The notes under the pieces are model-generated. The model was not told where the DNA came from. It saw nothing but the letters and a program-made list of their open reading frames with translations, and did no database searches. From assembly GCA_000512085.1 (NCBI GenBank), contig ASPP01006696.1, positions 1 through 33,732 on the forward strand: a DNA stretch of 33,732 nucleotides. The letters run 5' to 3'. Within the stretch, counting starts at the first letter, position 1. Every line of letters begins with the position of its first letter. The position numbers and the translations under genes are program-made. Positions 23,010 through 33,531 of this stretch are shown in pieces. The DNA comes from Reticulomyxa filosa (lineage: Eukaryota; Foraminifera; Reticulomyxidae).

Positions 23010-24056
23010 TTAAAGTTTGGCTGGTGGTTTGGTTTTTAAAACGAAATGGGCGGGCTCGAGGTATCGCAAAACAACTTCGGCAGTAGAGAGATGTCTTGGA
23101 GTGCGGTCATAAAAAATGACAGCAATAAAAGTACGGGCATTAGGCAACATGACATTTTGACAAAATTGGAATACAACAGGATGGAAGCGAGAGCGATTCG
23201 CCTTGAGCAAGTCCATAAACGTTTTACCGTCACTGAAAACAAGATCTTGCAGGAAAAGGGAATAGTCGTATGTAAACTCTGGGATTTTGATTGGATCCGG
23301 ACGAATTTTCATGTTGGCTTCAAAGTGGAAATAGTACTGATAGCCCAAGAGATAAGGAAGTACGTACATAGGCAGACGTAAAATCATTTGAAGATGTTCG
23401 CCGGTGTTTTGTGGTTTGAGACAATAGTACATCCCATAATTAGCGATTCTCCATTTGACCTTGTCGCGGTTCACCGAAGGCGTTAGCGCTTTCGCGCTGC
23501 CGTCAGACGAGCGTTTATTATACGTCAACAATTGTTGGATCAACGGATGGAATGTGATGTACTTGGCTTCCAATTCGCAGTCATATTTCATTTCGTCCGT
23601 CGCCACGTCAAATATCTCGTAAAATGTGTCCATGTGCATCACGTCAAAACATATCACCAAACCCACAACCGTGTGCGTTTGTGCGTCCAATACACAAGTG
23701 CTCATTCCAAATGCAATTGCCAAGTGTACGATTGTGTGCATATAAAACAACATTTCACGTAAATCGGCGCTCAGTAACATTTGCTCCACTCCTCCCATCC
23801 CTGCAAATTGATATGCTGCCAAACCAATACATTCCTCCGCGTGTTCTTGCGACATTTGCTGCAACTCGTACTTGCCCTTTACTCCGTACTTTTCAAATGC
23901 TTTCAATACTGTGGGATCGTTGGAATACTTTTCGAGTGCCTCCCGATAATCTTTTTTTAAACGCAAGGCCTCTGGGCACAGTGTCAGTGTCAATTTATCC
24001 CTTGACAATGATGGACCAGAGGCAATTGGTGGAATGGTATAAGTGTTGTTTGACAT
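23010..24056 (-). CDS. Uncharacterised single-exon protein, weak GNAT-like appearance
   Basis: An intact 348-aa frame, the only sizeable intronless gene here, from ATG at 24056 to TAA at 23010. Codon use is mixed and the composition is that of a folded globular protein, so it is real. I do not recognise the family. Residues 115-140 (STCVLDAQTHTVVG, then LVICFDV) look like the beta strands 2-3 of an acetyltransferase of the GNAT fold. The part near 218-255 (MYYCLKP, then LPYLLGYQYYFHF) sits where the acetyl-CoA strand and following helix would be. However, the R/Q-x-x-G-x-G/A loop is not evident, so activity is doubtful. No signal peptide or membrane segment. Its promoter lies within 24057-24606. 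Confidence 0.7.
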   Translation of the reverse strand: MSNNTYTIPPIASGPSLSRDKLTLTLCPEALRLKKDYREALEKYSNDPTVLKAFEKYGVKGKYELQQMSQEHAEECIGLAAYQFAGMGGVEQMLLSADLREMLFYMHTIVHLAIAFGMSTCVLDAQTHTVVGLVICFDVMHMDTFYEIFDVATDEMKYDCELEAKYITFHPLIQQLLTYNKRSSDGSAKALTPSVNRDKVKWRIANYGMYYCLKPQNTGEHLQMILRLPMYVLPYLLGYQYYFHFEANMKIRPDPIKIPEFTYDYSLFLQDLVFSDGKTFMDLLKANRSRFHPVVFQFCQNVMLPNARTFIAVIFYDRTPRHLSTAEVVLRYLEPAHFVLKTKPPAKL

Positions 24057-24606
24057 AGTTTGTTTTCTTACAATGTAGACGTTTCCTGAACAACTAGTTT
24101 TTTTTGGGTACTACTTAGTAACGGTAGTATCAAAATGCAGATCAACTGCGAAAAAAAAATGACTGAAAAGTCACCGGCATAACAGAAGTTTTTTCGTACA
24201 AAGCGTAAATACAAAATTGTATTGTTAAGGTGTTTGTGAAAAAATGCGTTCGTAAAGATATTCTTTTTCAGTTTGTGATAGTGTATAAAAAAAAGGGCTA
24301 TGCAGAAGCGCTTTGACACTTGTTTTAAAGTTTATTCGACAATATGATCTTACTTGCAACAATTGGTAGATGTAAAGATTTGCATTGAGCGATGGACTTC
24401 GGATGTTATATATGTTAATACACGTAAATGTGTTGTGTGTAATGATGGAGCCTCGAATATAGCAAGAGTGAAAAATTGAAAAAAAGGAAGGTAAACATTC
24501 CGCATGAGAGTCATTGCCAGTGTTGTGTTTGCGCACAGTAAACACAAACGGTACTGCGAAATGTTCGCAGACAAACAATGAAGACAAAAACCAGTTGGTT
24601 CAATGG
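24057..24606. other. Intergenic between two leftward genes
   Basis: 0.55 kb that must contain the 3' end of the CDC40 transcript and the promoter of the 24056 gene. No additional exon supported. Confidence 0.5.
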
Positions 24607-26759
24607 TTAATCCCAGTATTGTATAGTGCCGTCCCACGAACATGTAGCGACTTTGCTTGTCATGACAGGATGCCAAATGCATCCCATGACAACCTTATGC
24701 GAGGCCTTCAAGGTTTCGTATACACGAGAGGTCTTCCAGTCCCAAAAGAACACTCGTCCCTGAGCGTCGCCACTCATTACAAAGCGCCCGTCCGGAGAAA
24801 CATCGATCTGACACGAGTATCCGGCGACCATGTGTCCACGGAAATGCTTTTTGCTGTTTGGAGAGAAGCGATTGGCGGCACCATAGACCACAATCTGATT
24901 GTCGAGAGACGTGCCCAGGAACCATTTTTTGTTGGGATGCAGGGTCAAAAAGGGAACCGAGTGCAAAGAGGGATCTGCAATGTGTTTGATAACCACAGGG
25001 ACACCGTAGTCCCAAATGAATATTTTCTTGTCGTCACTTGAAGTAACGAATCTGCGATTGTCATCAATGAACAATATTGCATTTACAGCCTGTAAATGTT
25101 CTTCATAGTTTTGGACAATTTTGTTGGCGCGAATGTCCCATTGAACTGCGATTTTGTTTTTTTGTCCACATAAGAACTCATTTTCATTTTCAGGATAGAG
25201 TTTGGCGTCGAATGGAATTTTACCACTGCTGCCACGCCATATGACTTTGCCAGTTTCTGTGTCCCATAGCTAATTATATATGTTTGTGTTGTTGTCTTAT
25301 TATTATTGTATGTATATGTATATGTATATGCATATATCGTAAAAGTAAAAAGCAACCCAACTTTGAGCCATCGGTCGAAAGAGGTAGTCAAAAACTTGGA
25401 ACCATCGTGATTGAAGCAAATATTCCGCACACCAGCAGTGTGTCCATTATAAGAACGCAAACATCTCCGATCGTTATGCACGTCCCAAAGCTTCACCGTG
25501 GTGTCGTTGGAACAAGATAACAACAAATGGCCTGTCTTTGGAAACCATTTGATCGAGTTGACTCCATCCTTGTGTCCCAGCCATGTGTGTATTTTCTTCT
25601 TTGGGATGTAGTATTTGCCCTCGCTGTTCGACCGTTTCTTTTTGTCGGGAGGACAGTACATGTATGTTCTTCCTTGATAATCGTGTTCATTTTCTCCAAA
25701 GAATTCTGTGCCTTCGATTGCCATTTGCTATTCCACATATATATATGCATATATAATATATATAATATATATAATATATATATAAACTTCTTCATATCGC
25801 TGTTTTCGTTTCAATTCTCTCTTCTGCTCTTCTTCAGCGTCTCCTTCCTCTTCATCGTCGCCCCGGTTTTGCGTGCCTTCCATCCCATCGTCATCCGCAT
25901 CCGCGGTTGTGTTATTGATGTCCGGATTCATTCGTCTCCGATTTCTTCGCTGTTCATTTTCGGGATGCTGTCTTTGCCAGTCTTCTTTTCGCTTTGTCAA
26001 CTCCTCCTCCCATTGCTTCTGCTCTTCGTCCGTCTTGATTTGGGGCGCCCACGGTCCCAAGTAACCTCCCACGTCTTCCGCGTCCCCTCGTCGCACCCGC
26101 TTTCGCGCCTTCTTTTTACGCTCTTTGTCCTCTTGTACCGACTGATTGAACACCGTCATTGATTGATTCTGGTGCAGCGCATCCTTATCTCCAATGTGCC
26201 GGCTGTTGTCCGACGGTGTCGTCACTCCCTTCGACGGATCGATAGCATATCTGTTCGTCCAATCCATTTTACAAAAAAACATTGATGTTCAACCATTGTT
26301 TTGTTGTTATTGTTGTTTTTTCGACTTTTTTTTTCTCCCCAAAAAAATTTGTCCAAATCAAATCCTCTCCCCCCTTTTTTTTTTTTTTTTTTTTGTTTAC
26401 CCCCGGTTTTGAAACGTGTAGTATTGCTCATTAAAGATGAAATCATCTATGTGGTCGACTTCAGCGTGTCCTGTCAACGTAGTCTTGGGGGGCTTGAAAG
26501 CTTCCTCACGGGTTGTGCCTTCGGGCAACGGCCCTTGCATTGGCGCAAACAATACATCCGCGGTCGGATTGTGTCGAATCTCTTTTGCGTCGATGCGATG
26601 GTATTTTTGAAGTGAGGTTGTCATCGTTGCGATATCCACGCTTGGAGCGACGTTCACTAACGTAGACAACGCTTGACTATTTGTATTCACTGATCTCGAC
26701 ATAGAGTCGTCATCCGTGGAATCCGAATCCCCACCATAAAACTTGACAATATCTTCCAT
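24607..26759 (-). CDS. CDC40: Pre-mRNA-splicing factor Prp17 / CDC40, WD-40 protein
   Basis: The second-step spliceosome factor Prp17 by order of features. Four exons, all phases matching: 26759-26401, 26250-25788, 25727-25362, 25269-24607; 616 aa, close to human CDC40 (about 580). The N-terminus MEDIVKFYGG with a Ser/Asp cluster and the junction NRG-YAIDPS correspond to the family's GYALDPS segment. The middle has a basic/acidic helix (LGPWAPQ, then EEELTKRKEDWQ) and the DYQGRTYM motif. The WD-40 propeller spans about 318-616: LGHKDGVNSIKWF, DTTVKLWD, NGHTAGVRNICF, KKIFIWD, ending CSWDGTIQYWD near the C-terminus. Two introns (25787-25728, 25361-25270) contain long TATA/TGTA tracts. It is probably essential and nuclear. 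Confidence 0.95.
25271..25345. repeat. TATG/TATA tract in CDC40 intron 3
   Basis: GTATAT and GCATAT units fill much of intron 25361-25270. A second tract, TATATAA repeats at 25736-25785, fills intron 2. Same style as other intron tracts in the window. Confidence 0.7.
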
Positions 26760-27212
26760 TTTTTTCAGATATCAAATGCACCACAAAAAAAAAGGTTCAC
26801 GTTTCGATGGGATTATTTGGTTAGATTCCCCAAAACGTCTTGAAAAGTTCCGTTATCCAGTCGCAAGCTTCAGCAATGAAACCGGTCTTCCACCAACTAA
26901 ATTAAATAAAACCGTTTGTATGCTTAAATTTTTTTTTTTTCTTAAAATATTCGCAAAAGTGAGCAGTTATGTATTCGGTGTCAATCTCAAAAATCGGAGT
27001 CAAAATCTCTAAAACTGTGATAACAATTTTTTTACCACGCAATGTTGTCCATGGGATTCAAAGAAAAATAGTTTGCATTTCCTCAGAAGGCTGCAATTCC
27101 ATGACGAGTACAAGTACTTTGTTATAGTAGAAAAGAAAATGTATATAGCGCAAGAACCGCTTTTTTTTTTTGGGTTGAAGTATTTGTATGTTTTAGACTG
27201 TCTTTGATTGAA
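26760..27212. promoter_or_regulatory. Shared divergent promoter region of CDC40 and the CAP-Gly kinase
   Basis: The two genes start 453 bases apart and point away from each other. No TATA-like or repeated element stands out above the AT background. Assignment as promoter is from arrangement only. Confidence 0.45.
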
Positions 27213-30082
27213 ATGGCGAAACATACACGTCCCTTCTCAGATGTACTCCACAAGACAGATGAAAGAGTTTGTGTAGGAGATATGGTGGAGATTGTGAACA
27301 GCAAATGCCGCACAGGCTGCGTGCAATATATAGGCCCTGATGAGAGTTTCACAAAAGTGTGGTATGGAATAGAATTGGACACTGCAGGCGGACCACATAA
27401 CGGAAGGCCAAGCGAAAGCGCACGACAGTATTTTAAGTGTAAGGCGAATCATGGAATATTTGTGGAGCGCAATCAAATAATCCAGGTGCTAAGGAAGAGT
27501 CCCACACCAGTGAGGATCAGCGTGAACGACCGAGTGTTTGTGAACGACCAAGTGTTAGTGAACAAGCGCGGCAAAGTGTTATTTGTGGGGCCAGTGGCAA
27601 AAACAGAGGGATTTTGGTATGGAATCGAATTGGATGAGAAGATCGGCCACCACAATGGAACGATAGGAGGAGTAGAATACTTTCGGTGTTCACTCTCCAA
27701 AGGTATCCACATGAGAAGTATGGCATTGACGTTGATCACATCGACGCGACCTATGACGGGCAAGAAGGTGAAGTCAGATCAAGGTTTATTGGCGCGATCG
27801 TCTGAAGGAGACCCGCGCAAGAAAGAAGTCTCGCAGAAGGATGAGGACAAGAGCAAAAGCAAAGATAAGGACAAGAGTAAGGACGAAGATAGTGAGTTGA
27901 AGCAAGACGAAGTGGACATGCTGCGCACAGATACCGACCGTCAGTTTAAGAGGCAAGACCCCAATAGTCAACATAAGCTACGACAGATCCTGGGAAATGT
28001 GTTACCGAAGAGACAAAACACGGTTGAAATATTGCCCGAAAATGATGCCGGACGGATGCGCAAATTTACTGACGATTATGCATGCAATTGGGAAACTGAT
28101 TTTTTGGGATGTGGAGAGTTTGGCAATTGCTACAAATGTCGAAGTAAAACCAAGTTCTTCCAAAACAAACATCGAATGTTCGCTGTTAAGAAGATCTCCA
28201 AGGCAAGATTCCGACAAGACAAAGTTGTTGTTGGAATGATGCAACACGAGTTGGAAATATTGCGAACATTGAAGAAAAAAACACGAAATAAAAAGATTGT
28301 TGGATATCGTAACATTATTAAAGTTTGTTGTTTTTTTTTTTCATTACAAGACTAAACACAGGAGAAGGAGGATCAATAACAAAAAAATAAAAAACAAAAC
28401 ATAAAAAAAACTCTCAATCAATTAATAACAAAAGTACGTTACTTTTTTTTGCTGTTTTGATAGACCAAACTTTATACGTATTCAATGTGGGTAGAGAGGG
28501 GAGGAGGAAACAACTTATGTTTATTGTTTGCTAATAGATATCACATAATGTATGTGTGTGTTACAGTTGTATGATGTGTACGAAGATCGGAATTATCTGT
28601 ATCTAGTAACGAATTATTGCGGTGGAGGGACACTAGACGATCATATGAGCAAAAAGCGCGACTTGCGTGAGATCGACGTCGCGCAAATAATGAAGCAGGT
28701 ATTGGAAGGCGTGCAATTTCTACACGGCAACTACATTGCACATTTGGATCTGAAGCCGAGCAACATAATGTTTGCTAACAAGAACAAGGACTCTCCTGTG
28801 CAATTGGTCGATTTCGGCGTATCCCACGGCGTGCCTCGACTGACAAAGCGCAAAGGACTGGTTGGCACGGTACACTTTATAGCGCCGGAGGTGATCAACG
28901 GACAGTACGATGCGGCCGCGGACATTTGGAGCTGTGGCATTATTTTGTATTTTATGTTGTTTGGATATCCGCCTTTTTTCGACGACAAAACAGCTCTCAA
29001 TCTCAGCAGCAACGAGCGCATATTTTCTAAGATCCTCGAAGGATTTCAGCCCATCCAGAAAGGAGGGCCTGGGGCCGTGGTTCCCCGCCAATCACGTGGT
29101 CTCGCAGGACGTGAAGGATCTGATCGCGCGGATGCTCAACAAACATGTAAAGGATCGCATCACCGTGCGCGAAGCGCTCGATCACGATTGGTTCAAATCG
29201 GCCAGCGACAAAACCTTGGATCATACCATTCACGACGCATTGACCAAGTTCAGCAATCAATGCAAGTTCCGCGTACTGATATCGCAGATTCTGGCCCACA
29301 AGCTACCCAATTCCGAATTCAAAAAGCTCGAGACGTGGTTCAAAAATGCCGACGAAAACAACGACAACAAATTATCCTTACTCGAGTTCAAAAAGGTAAT
29401 GCACAGCTACAAACTGGGCTACACCGAGGTCGAGCTTGAACGCATGTTCGAGGCTGTCGACTTGGATCATTCCAACGAAATCGATTTTCAGGAGCTGCTC
29501 ACTGCCTTTGCGTTTCAACGCATGATTGCCACCGACGAGCGATTGTACGAGACCTTTCGGGAGCTCGATAAAGACAATGACGGATTCATCACCAAGAAAG
29601 AGCTCCAAGAAAAAATCCTTGAATTGGAAAATGATGAAGCGAAGAATGAAAAAGCGCTCAAGTTACTCGGACTTGACGACTCCAATACATCCAAATCACG
29701 CAAGACTCCTCATTTGCAAGTCACCAGATTGGACACCGCCGTCGATTGGGCCGACATTGACTTGGACGGAAAAATTAACTATGAAGAATTTCTCGCTGCT
29801 TTGCATCCCGATTTCAGCGAACCCAATGTGCGCAGGCCTGACACTCCCTCCAAAAGTGCCACCGAGTCCGATTATTTGCATATCAATTGGATCTCTCACA
29901 GCAACGTCACTGAAATATCTCAAAAACGTCTACACGACAGCGAAACTGAAACGGAAGTCGAGACCGAAGTCGAAAGTGATGAGGAGATCGCTGTTGATGA
30001 GGAGGAAAGAAAGTCTGACGGAGAAATTGAAACCGCCTCTGAAAATGAAGATTTAGTGCCGGGGATGTTTTCTTTATTCTGA
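27213..30082 (+). CDS. CAP-Gly x2 / protein kinase / EF-hand x4 fusion (CDPK-like)
   Basis: A predicted calcium-regulated Ser/Thr kinase that binds tubulin or EB-type C-termini. Exon 1 is 27213-28322 and exon 2 is 28567-30082, phase 0; about 874 aa. Two CAP-Gly domains lie at about 22-90 and 103-170 (each with WYGIELD), but their GKNDG core is GPHNG and GHHNG. A charged K/S/D linker follows. The kinase spans about 296-578: GCGEFG loop, FAVKKI lysine, HLDLKPSN catalytic loop as in DAPK/MLCK-type kinases, DFG, and APE. Four EF-hand loops lie near 632 (DENNDNKLSLLE), 668 (DLDHSNEIDFQE), 704 (DKDNDGFITKKE) and 766 (DIDLDGKINYEE). The tail is acidic. The C-terminal layout matches plant and protist CDPKs. 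The G4 run at 29071-29074 must lose one G to restore GPWFPANH; otherwise EF-hands and kinase end are in different frames. Exon 2 is richer in G+C than its surroundings. Confidence 0.88.
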
Positions 30083-31380
30083 AACAAATCTGTCCGGCAA
30101 GTCAAAGTCTCACGTAAACATTGTCAAGTGAAAAGTATTTCGTTTGATAATGCGTTTCCTCATTAAACATGAGACAAATGTACGTGTATGGAAGAGGAAA
30201 TTGATTTGTAACCTTGTAAATCCTTTTGGTCGTTTGCCTTTCAAACTAAAAGATAGCCATATCCTCTTATAAATGCAAAGCATTGTTGTTTGTTTCCACG
30301 CAAGTACTTTAAGACTTATCTTAATATCAACTTTTATATTAGTTGTTATTTCTCTATTCAAATTTTCTTCTCATTTTTTTCTTTTCTTTCGATTATACGC
30401 TATAGTTTTAGTTTTTCTCATCAACCATTTTTTTTTTAAGTTGAGATACAAGGTAATTTTCATATTTGAATTAGCTTCACAAAAGAAGAATATTAGAGCT
30501 CAAATACACTTAGCATATAAGTGCAAAGTACAGTGCATCAATGTCAGATATTGGAAACGTTTAGTCTATTTATTATGGATTTTCAGTATAATATATGGAG
30601 TAAAGTACTGATTCTTTGCATTTTGATATCAAAGCTAATATGACAATCACAGACAATTTACGATCATTAAAAATGAACAAGACACTTTAAGTTTTTCCTT
30701 TTTCAACATTAATAGGGTAGACAATATGGCTAAATTCCAAAAGTTCTTTTTTAACTTGCGAGCTACAGGACCCAGAGGATTTGGTTGAGCAATACTGTAA
30801 TCGCCACTGACGATCCACGTGGAAGAGCTATAATTGTTTTCACACAGCTGAAGATCTCGACTTACAATTTTTGAGCTTAATTTATTTTTTTGGATATTTT
30901 AATGATCAACCAAAACTTGAAATATGTTTTTTCGCTTCCTGTTGTCGATTGTGTGTTTGATAAATTTTTGTGGATCTTTTCCTTTTGCTTTTTGTTTTTC
31001 TTTAGAGGTGCTATTTTTTAACTAGGATATGTGTGACGTCTGCTGCTAAGAAACTGCATTAATGTAATACGAAAAGGTTTACTCAAAAAGAGATTGATTT
31101 TTGACAAAACAAAAGTAAACTAAGTAAATTAAAGATGAATGACACAATAAAAGAAACAAAGAGTGAAGAAAGTTGGTGGAGAAGTTTAGCACAGTGGGGG
31201 CTTCTAAACTCTTTATCTATAGTAGGGACTTGCCATACAGATAAGATCTTTCTCGCTAAAAAAAAGAATTTTTTCACTATGTTCTAACTGGAAATAACAC
31301 TAATAATGATCTTTCAAAACGAACGTTTTTTGCTTCATTGTCAATTTTTGATATCGTTGAAACTATTTGCAAGGTAAATA
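30083..31380. other. Gene-free region downstream of the kinase gene
   Basis: AT-rich with no exon I can support; the start presumably holds the kinase 3' UTR. The word CAGTGGGGGC at 31192-31201 looks like a Tc1 terminal sequence, but no matching inverted copy was found. Confidence 0.45.
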
Positions 31381-31803
31381 AGCTGATGCTCGCTGACGTC
31401 AACTGCTAGCATTCGATCAGTAGCAAAGAAATTTAATGTAATTATAGCTTCGCTTCGATTTTGGCTGGTGCCATATAAGTGTAATGGAATCGTAAAAAGA
31501 AAAGCTGGATCTGGCAGGACAGAGAAGATTTATCATGTCACAAAGCTAAAGAAATAATATATTGGTTTAAAGAAAATAATATAGAACTGATAAATTTCTT
31601 CATAATTCACCAGACATAAATTCAATTGGGAATATTTGGTGGATAATTAAAGTAAAATTATACAAAGTCAATAAAATTAACAAACTTTGGAAAAAATATG
31701 GAAAAAAACTGTCATTAAACTATGTTAAGCTCTAGTTGAGTCCATGCTAAGGAGATTTGAAGCTGTAATCAATGCACAAGGAAAACCAACAAAATGTAAA
31801 AAC
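31381..31803 (+). mobile_element. Tc1/mariner transposase relic with internal deletion
   Basis: An N-terminal helix-turn-helix part reads in one frame from about 31417: SVAKKFNVIIASLRFWLV, then VKRKAGSGRTEKI (the GSGRP-type hook). It stops at 31555. WFKENNIELI follows at once in another frame, then NSPDINSIGNIWWIIK and KLWKKYGKKLS, a stop, and after another shift LVESMLRRFEAVINAQGKP and TKC. The middle of the protein with the first two catalytic aspartates is missing. In the SPDLNPIEN motif, E is replaced by G (SIGN), so the third catalytic residue is lost too. The element is dead. Terminal inverted repeats and target duplication were not located. Confidence 0.85.
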
Positions 31804-33357
31804 ATAAAAAATATTTTTTAAAAAAGTATCTATGTAACTTGAAGATTCCTAAAATGAAAATAAAAAGATTTAAAAATTTATTATTTTCAGGTTCAATTTA
31901 TATGAACTACTTTGAAATTTTTAAAAATCATATTTTTGATCTACCTGGAAAAAACTTATTATAAAACCAATATTATAGTTAAAAACTATATATTTTAAAA
32001 AATTAGGTTTAATCTTTATTTTTAACGGAGAAATCGATTCTCTTCATATAATGCCATTTAGGTATGACAGTTTTTTTTTTTGCAATCTACTGTATTAAGA
32101 AATTTGAAATTTATAAAATTATTTGAATTTTTTAAACTTTGGCACGATCAACCAGGACGCAAAAACAGGGTCCAAAGTTCTATTTATGGAATAGAGATAC
32201 AAAAATTTGCGTATCAAGTGCTTTGAAACAATGATTGATAAAGCAAACAAAAGAAGATCGTCTGCGGAAATCAAACTGTAAGATCGCAATTCACTAAACG
32301 TTCAAGACCATAAGATGATGATAAAAATGAACATAGAAATACTTGAAGAAAAGGTAATGAATTCAATAAAGAGAAGTGTGATAATTACAACGTCCAAGAT
32401 TACGCTTATTCAATGTAAGAAATGCTCCATTTCGCAAAAGACTGCATGAAAGTGAAAGTATGTAAGTATTGTGGAAGAAAAATTAAATTTCAGGATATAT
32501 TATGTAAAGGACATCATCTAAATGATTCCGTTGTATGTCCTGTTCCGAGGGTCGGGTAAAAAAAAATTCATTGATATAACTTTTGTCAAAAAAGTTATAT
32601 TTTACTGTGTCTGAACTATTTTGGTTTTTTTGGCAACTCATTGGTTGGCATTTATTTGAGTAGGGTGGTTGTCGTCGGTTCTTCAGCAAAAAAAAAATAT
32701 TAGGGTCCCTTCATCATTGGCAACCAAAAGCAAAAGTAGGGAAAAAAACAGCCAACGCTCTAGGGAAGGGACAAAATGTTCAAAATACATCTAATAATGG
32801 AGGCATGGCAAAAGTCAAAATTATTTTCAGAGTGAAAAGTCCAGCAGTAAAAAAAATGACATTGCGTAGGACTTGCAAAGACCAAAGAGTATCAATTGAC
32901 CAAAGTAATTGATTATTTTTATTTCATTGGTGACAATTCTCATTTAGCAACACAACCAGTTGAAACAAACTCCACGCTATATCCTTTCTTGTGAGCTACT
33001 GATTTCTTTATGGAATCTAAATGCTTTGTGATGTTCCATTTTTTTTCACTAAATTTCTTTGTTATTAAACCTTTATTTTGCTTTTATTATTTGTCTCTTT
33101 GGTTGGTTTAAGTGTTATTGCATGAATATGCGCAATGTTATATTTATTGATTAGTTTGTAAGCATTGTAATTTAAGTATTGTATTCCGTGTGAGTGAGGT
33201 GCTTGGTTACGATGTTTTTCTTTTCGTTTTTGGAATTTCAATATTCTCTATCAGCTAAAAAAAAATCAGCATAACTCCCCCACCACCAAAGTAAGCGGCT
33301 AAATAAAAGTATAGTCAGACCATCATCATTTAGTGTTGTTACGATTGTATATATTCA
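31804..33357. other. Gene-poor AT-rich region
   Basis: Mostly structureless AT-rich DNA. The only coding-like stretch is the zinc-finger-like relic at 32351-32560. Confidence 0.45.
32351..32560 (+). pseudogene. Possible TRAF-type zinc-finger relic
   Basis: One frame reads KEKCDNYN, then a stop at 32416, then HFAKDCMKVKVCKYCGRKIK and GHHLNDSVVCP, ending at TAA 32560. The spacing H-x3-C, C-x2-C, HH, C resembles TRAF-type zinc fingers. The in-frame stop and lack of flanking exons suggest a decayed fragment. Short, so chance cannot be excluded. Confidence 0.35.
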
Positions 33358-33531
33358 ATGTGCAGACATAATCGAGAACTTCCATACTCAGGCCTAGAAG
33401 CACAGGCTCTTAAAAGAATTTCTGCTTTTATTGGCCCGTATTTTGCGCTTGAAAAAGAGGCTGTCCGAGCATTAAAACTTTGTGCAATTCAAAATAAGGC
33501 GCACCATGCAAATTTTCAAACTTCAGAGTAA
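33358..33531 (+). other. 57-codon open frame at the right edge, possible exon or decayed gene
   Basis: ATG to TAA with balanced, non-AT-biased amino acids (GLEAQALKRISAFIGPYFAL, then EAVRALKLCAIQ), unlike chance frames nearby. A GTAATT donor at 33528 could make it a first exon. The same frame continues past stops with protein-like text (FWDSVITKIKKNPISDH) to 33630, which suggests instead a pseudogene. No family recognised. Confidence 0.3.

Noticed and set aside
25527-26162. 211-codon hydrophobic frame antisense to CDC40
   Set aside because: It runs through two CDC40 exons and an intron and has only low-complexity Phe/Leu/Ser content.
31192-31201. CAGTGGGGGC as a Tc1 terminal inverted repeat
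   Set aside because: No complementary copy was found downstream of the transposase relic, so the element's ends cannot be set.
32160-32220. FYLWNRDTKICV-like text resembling a WD-40 strand
   Set aside because: A single short match without GH or DKT neighbours; too weak next to the clear relic at 11147-11416.
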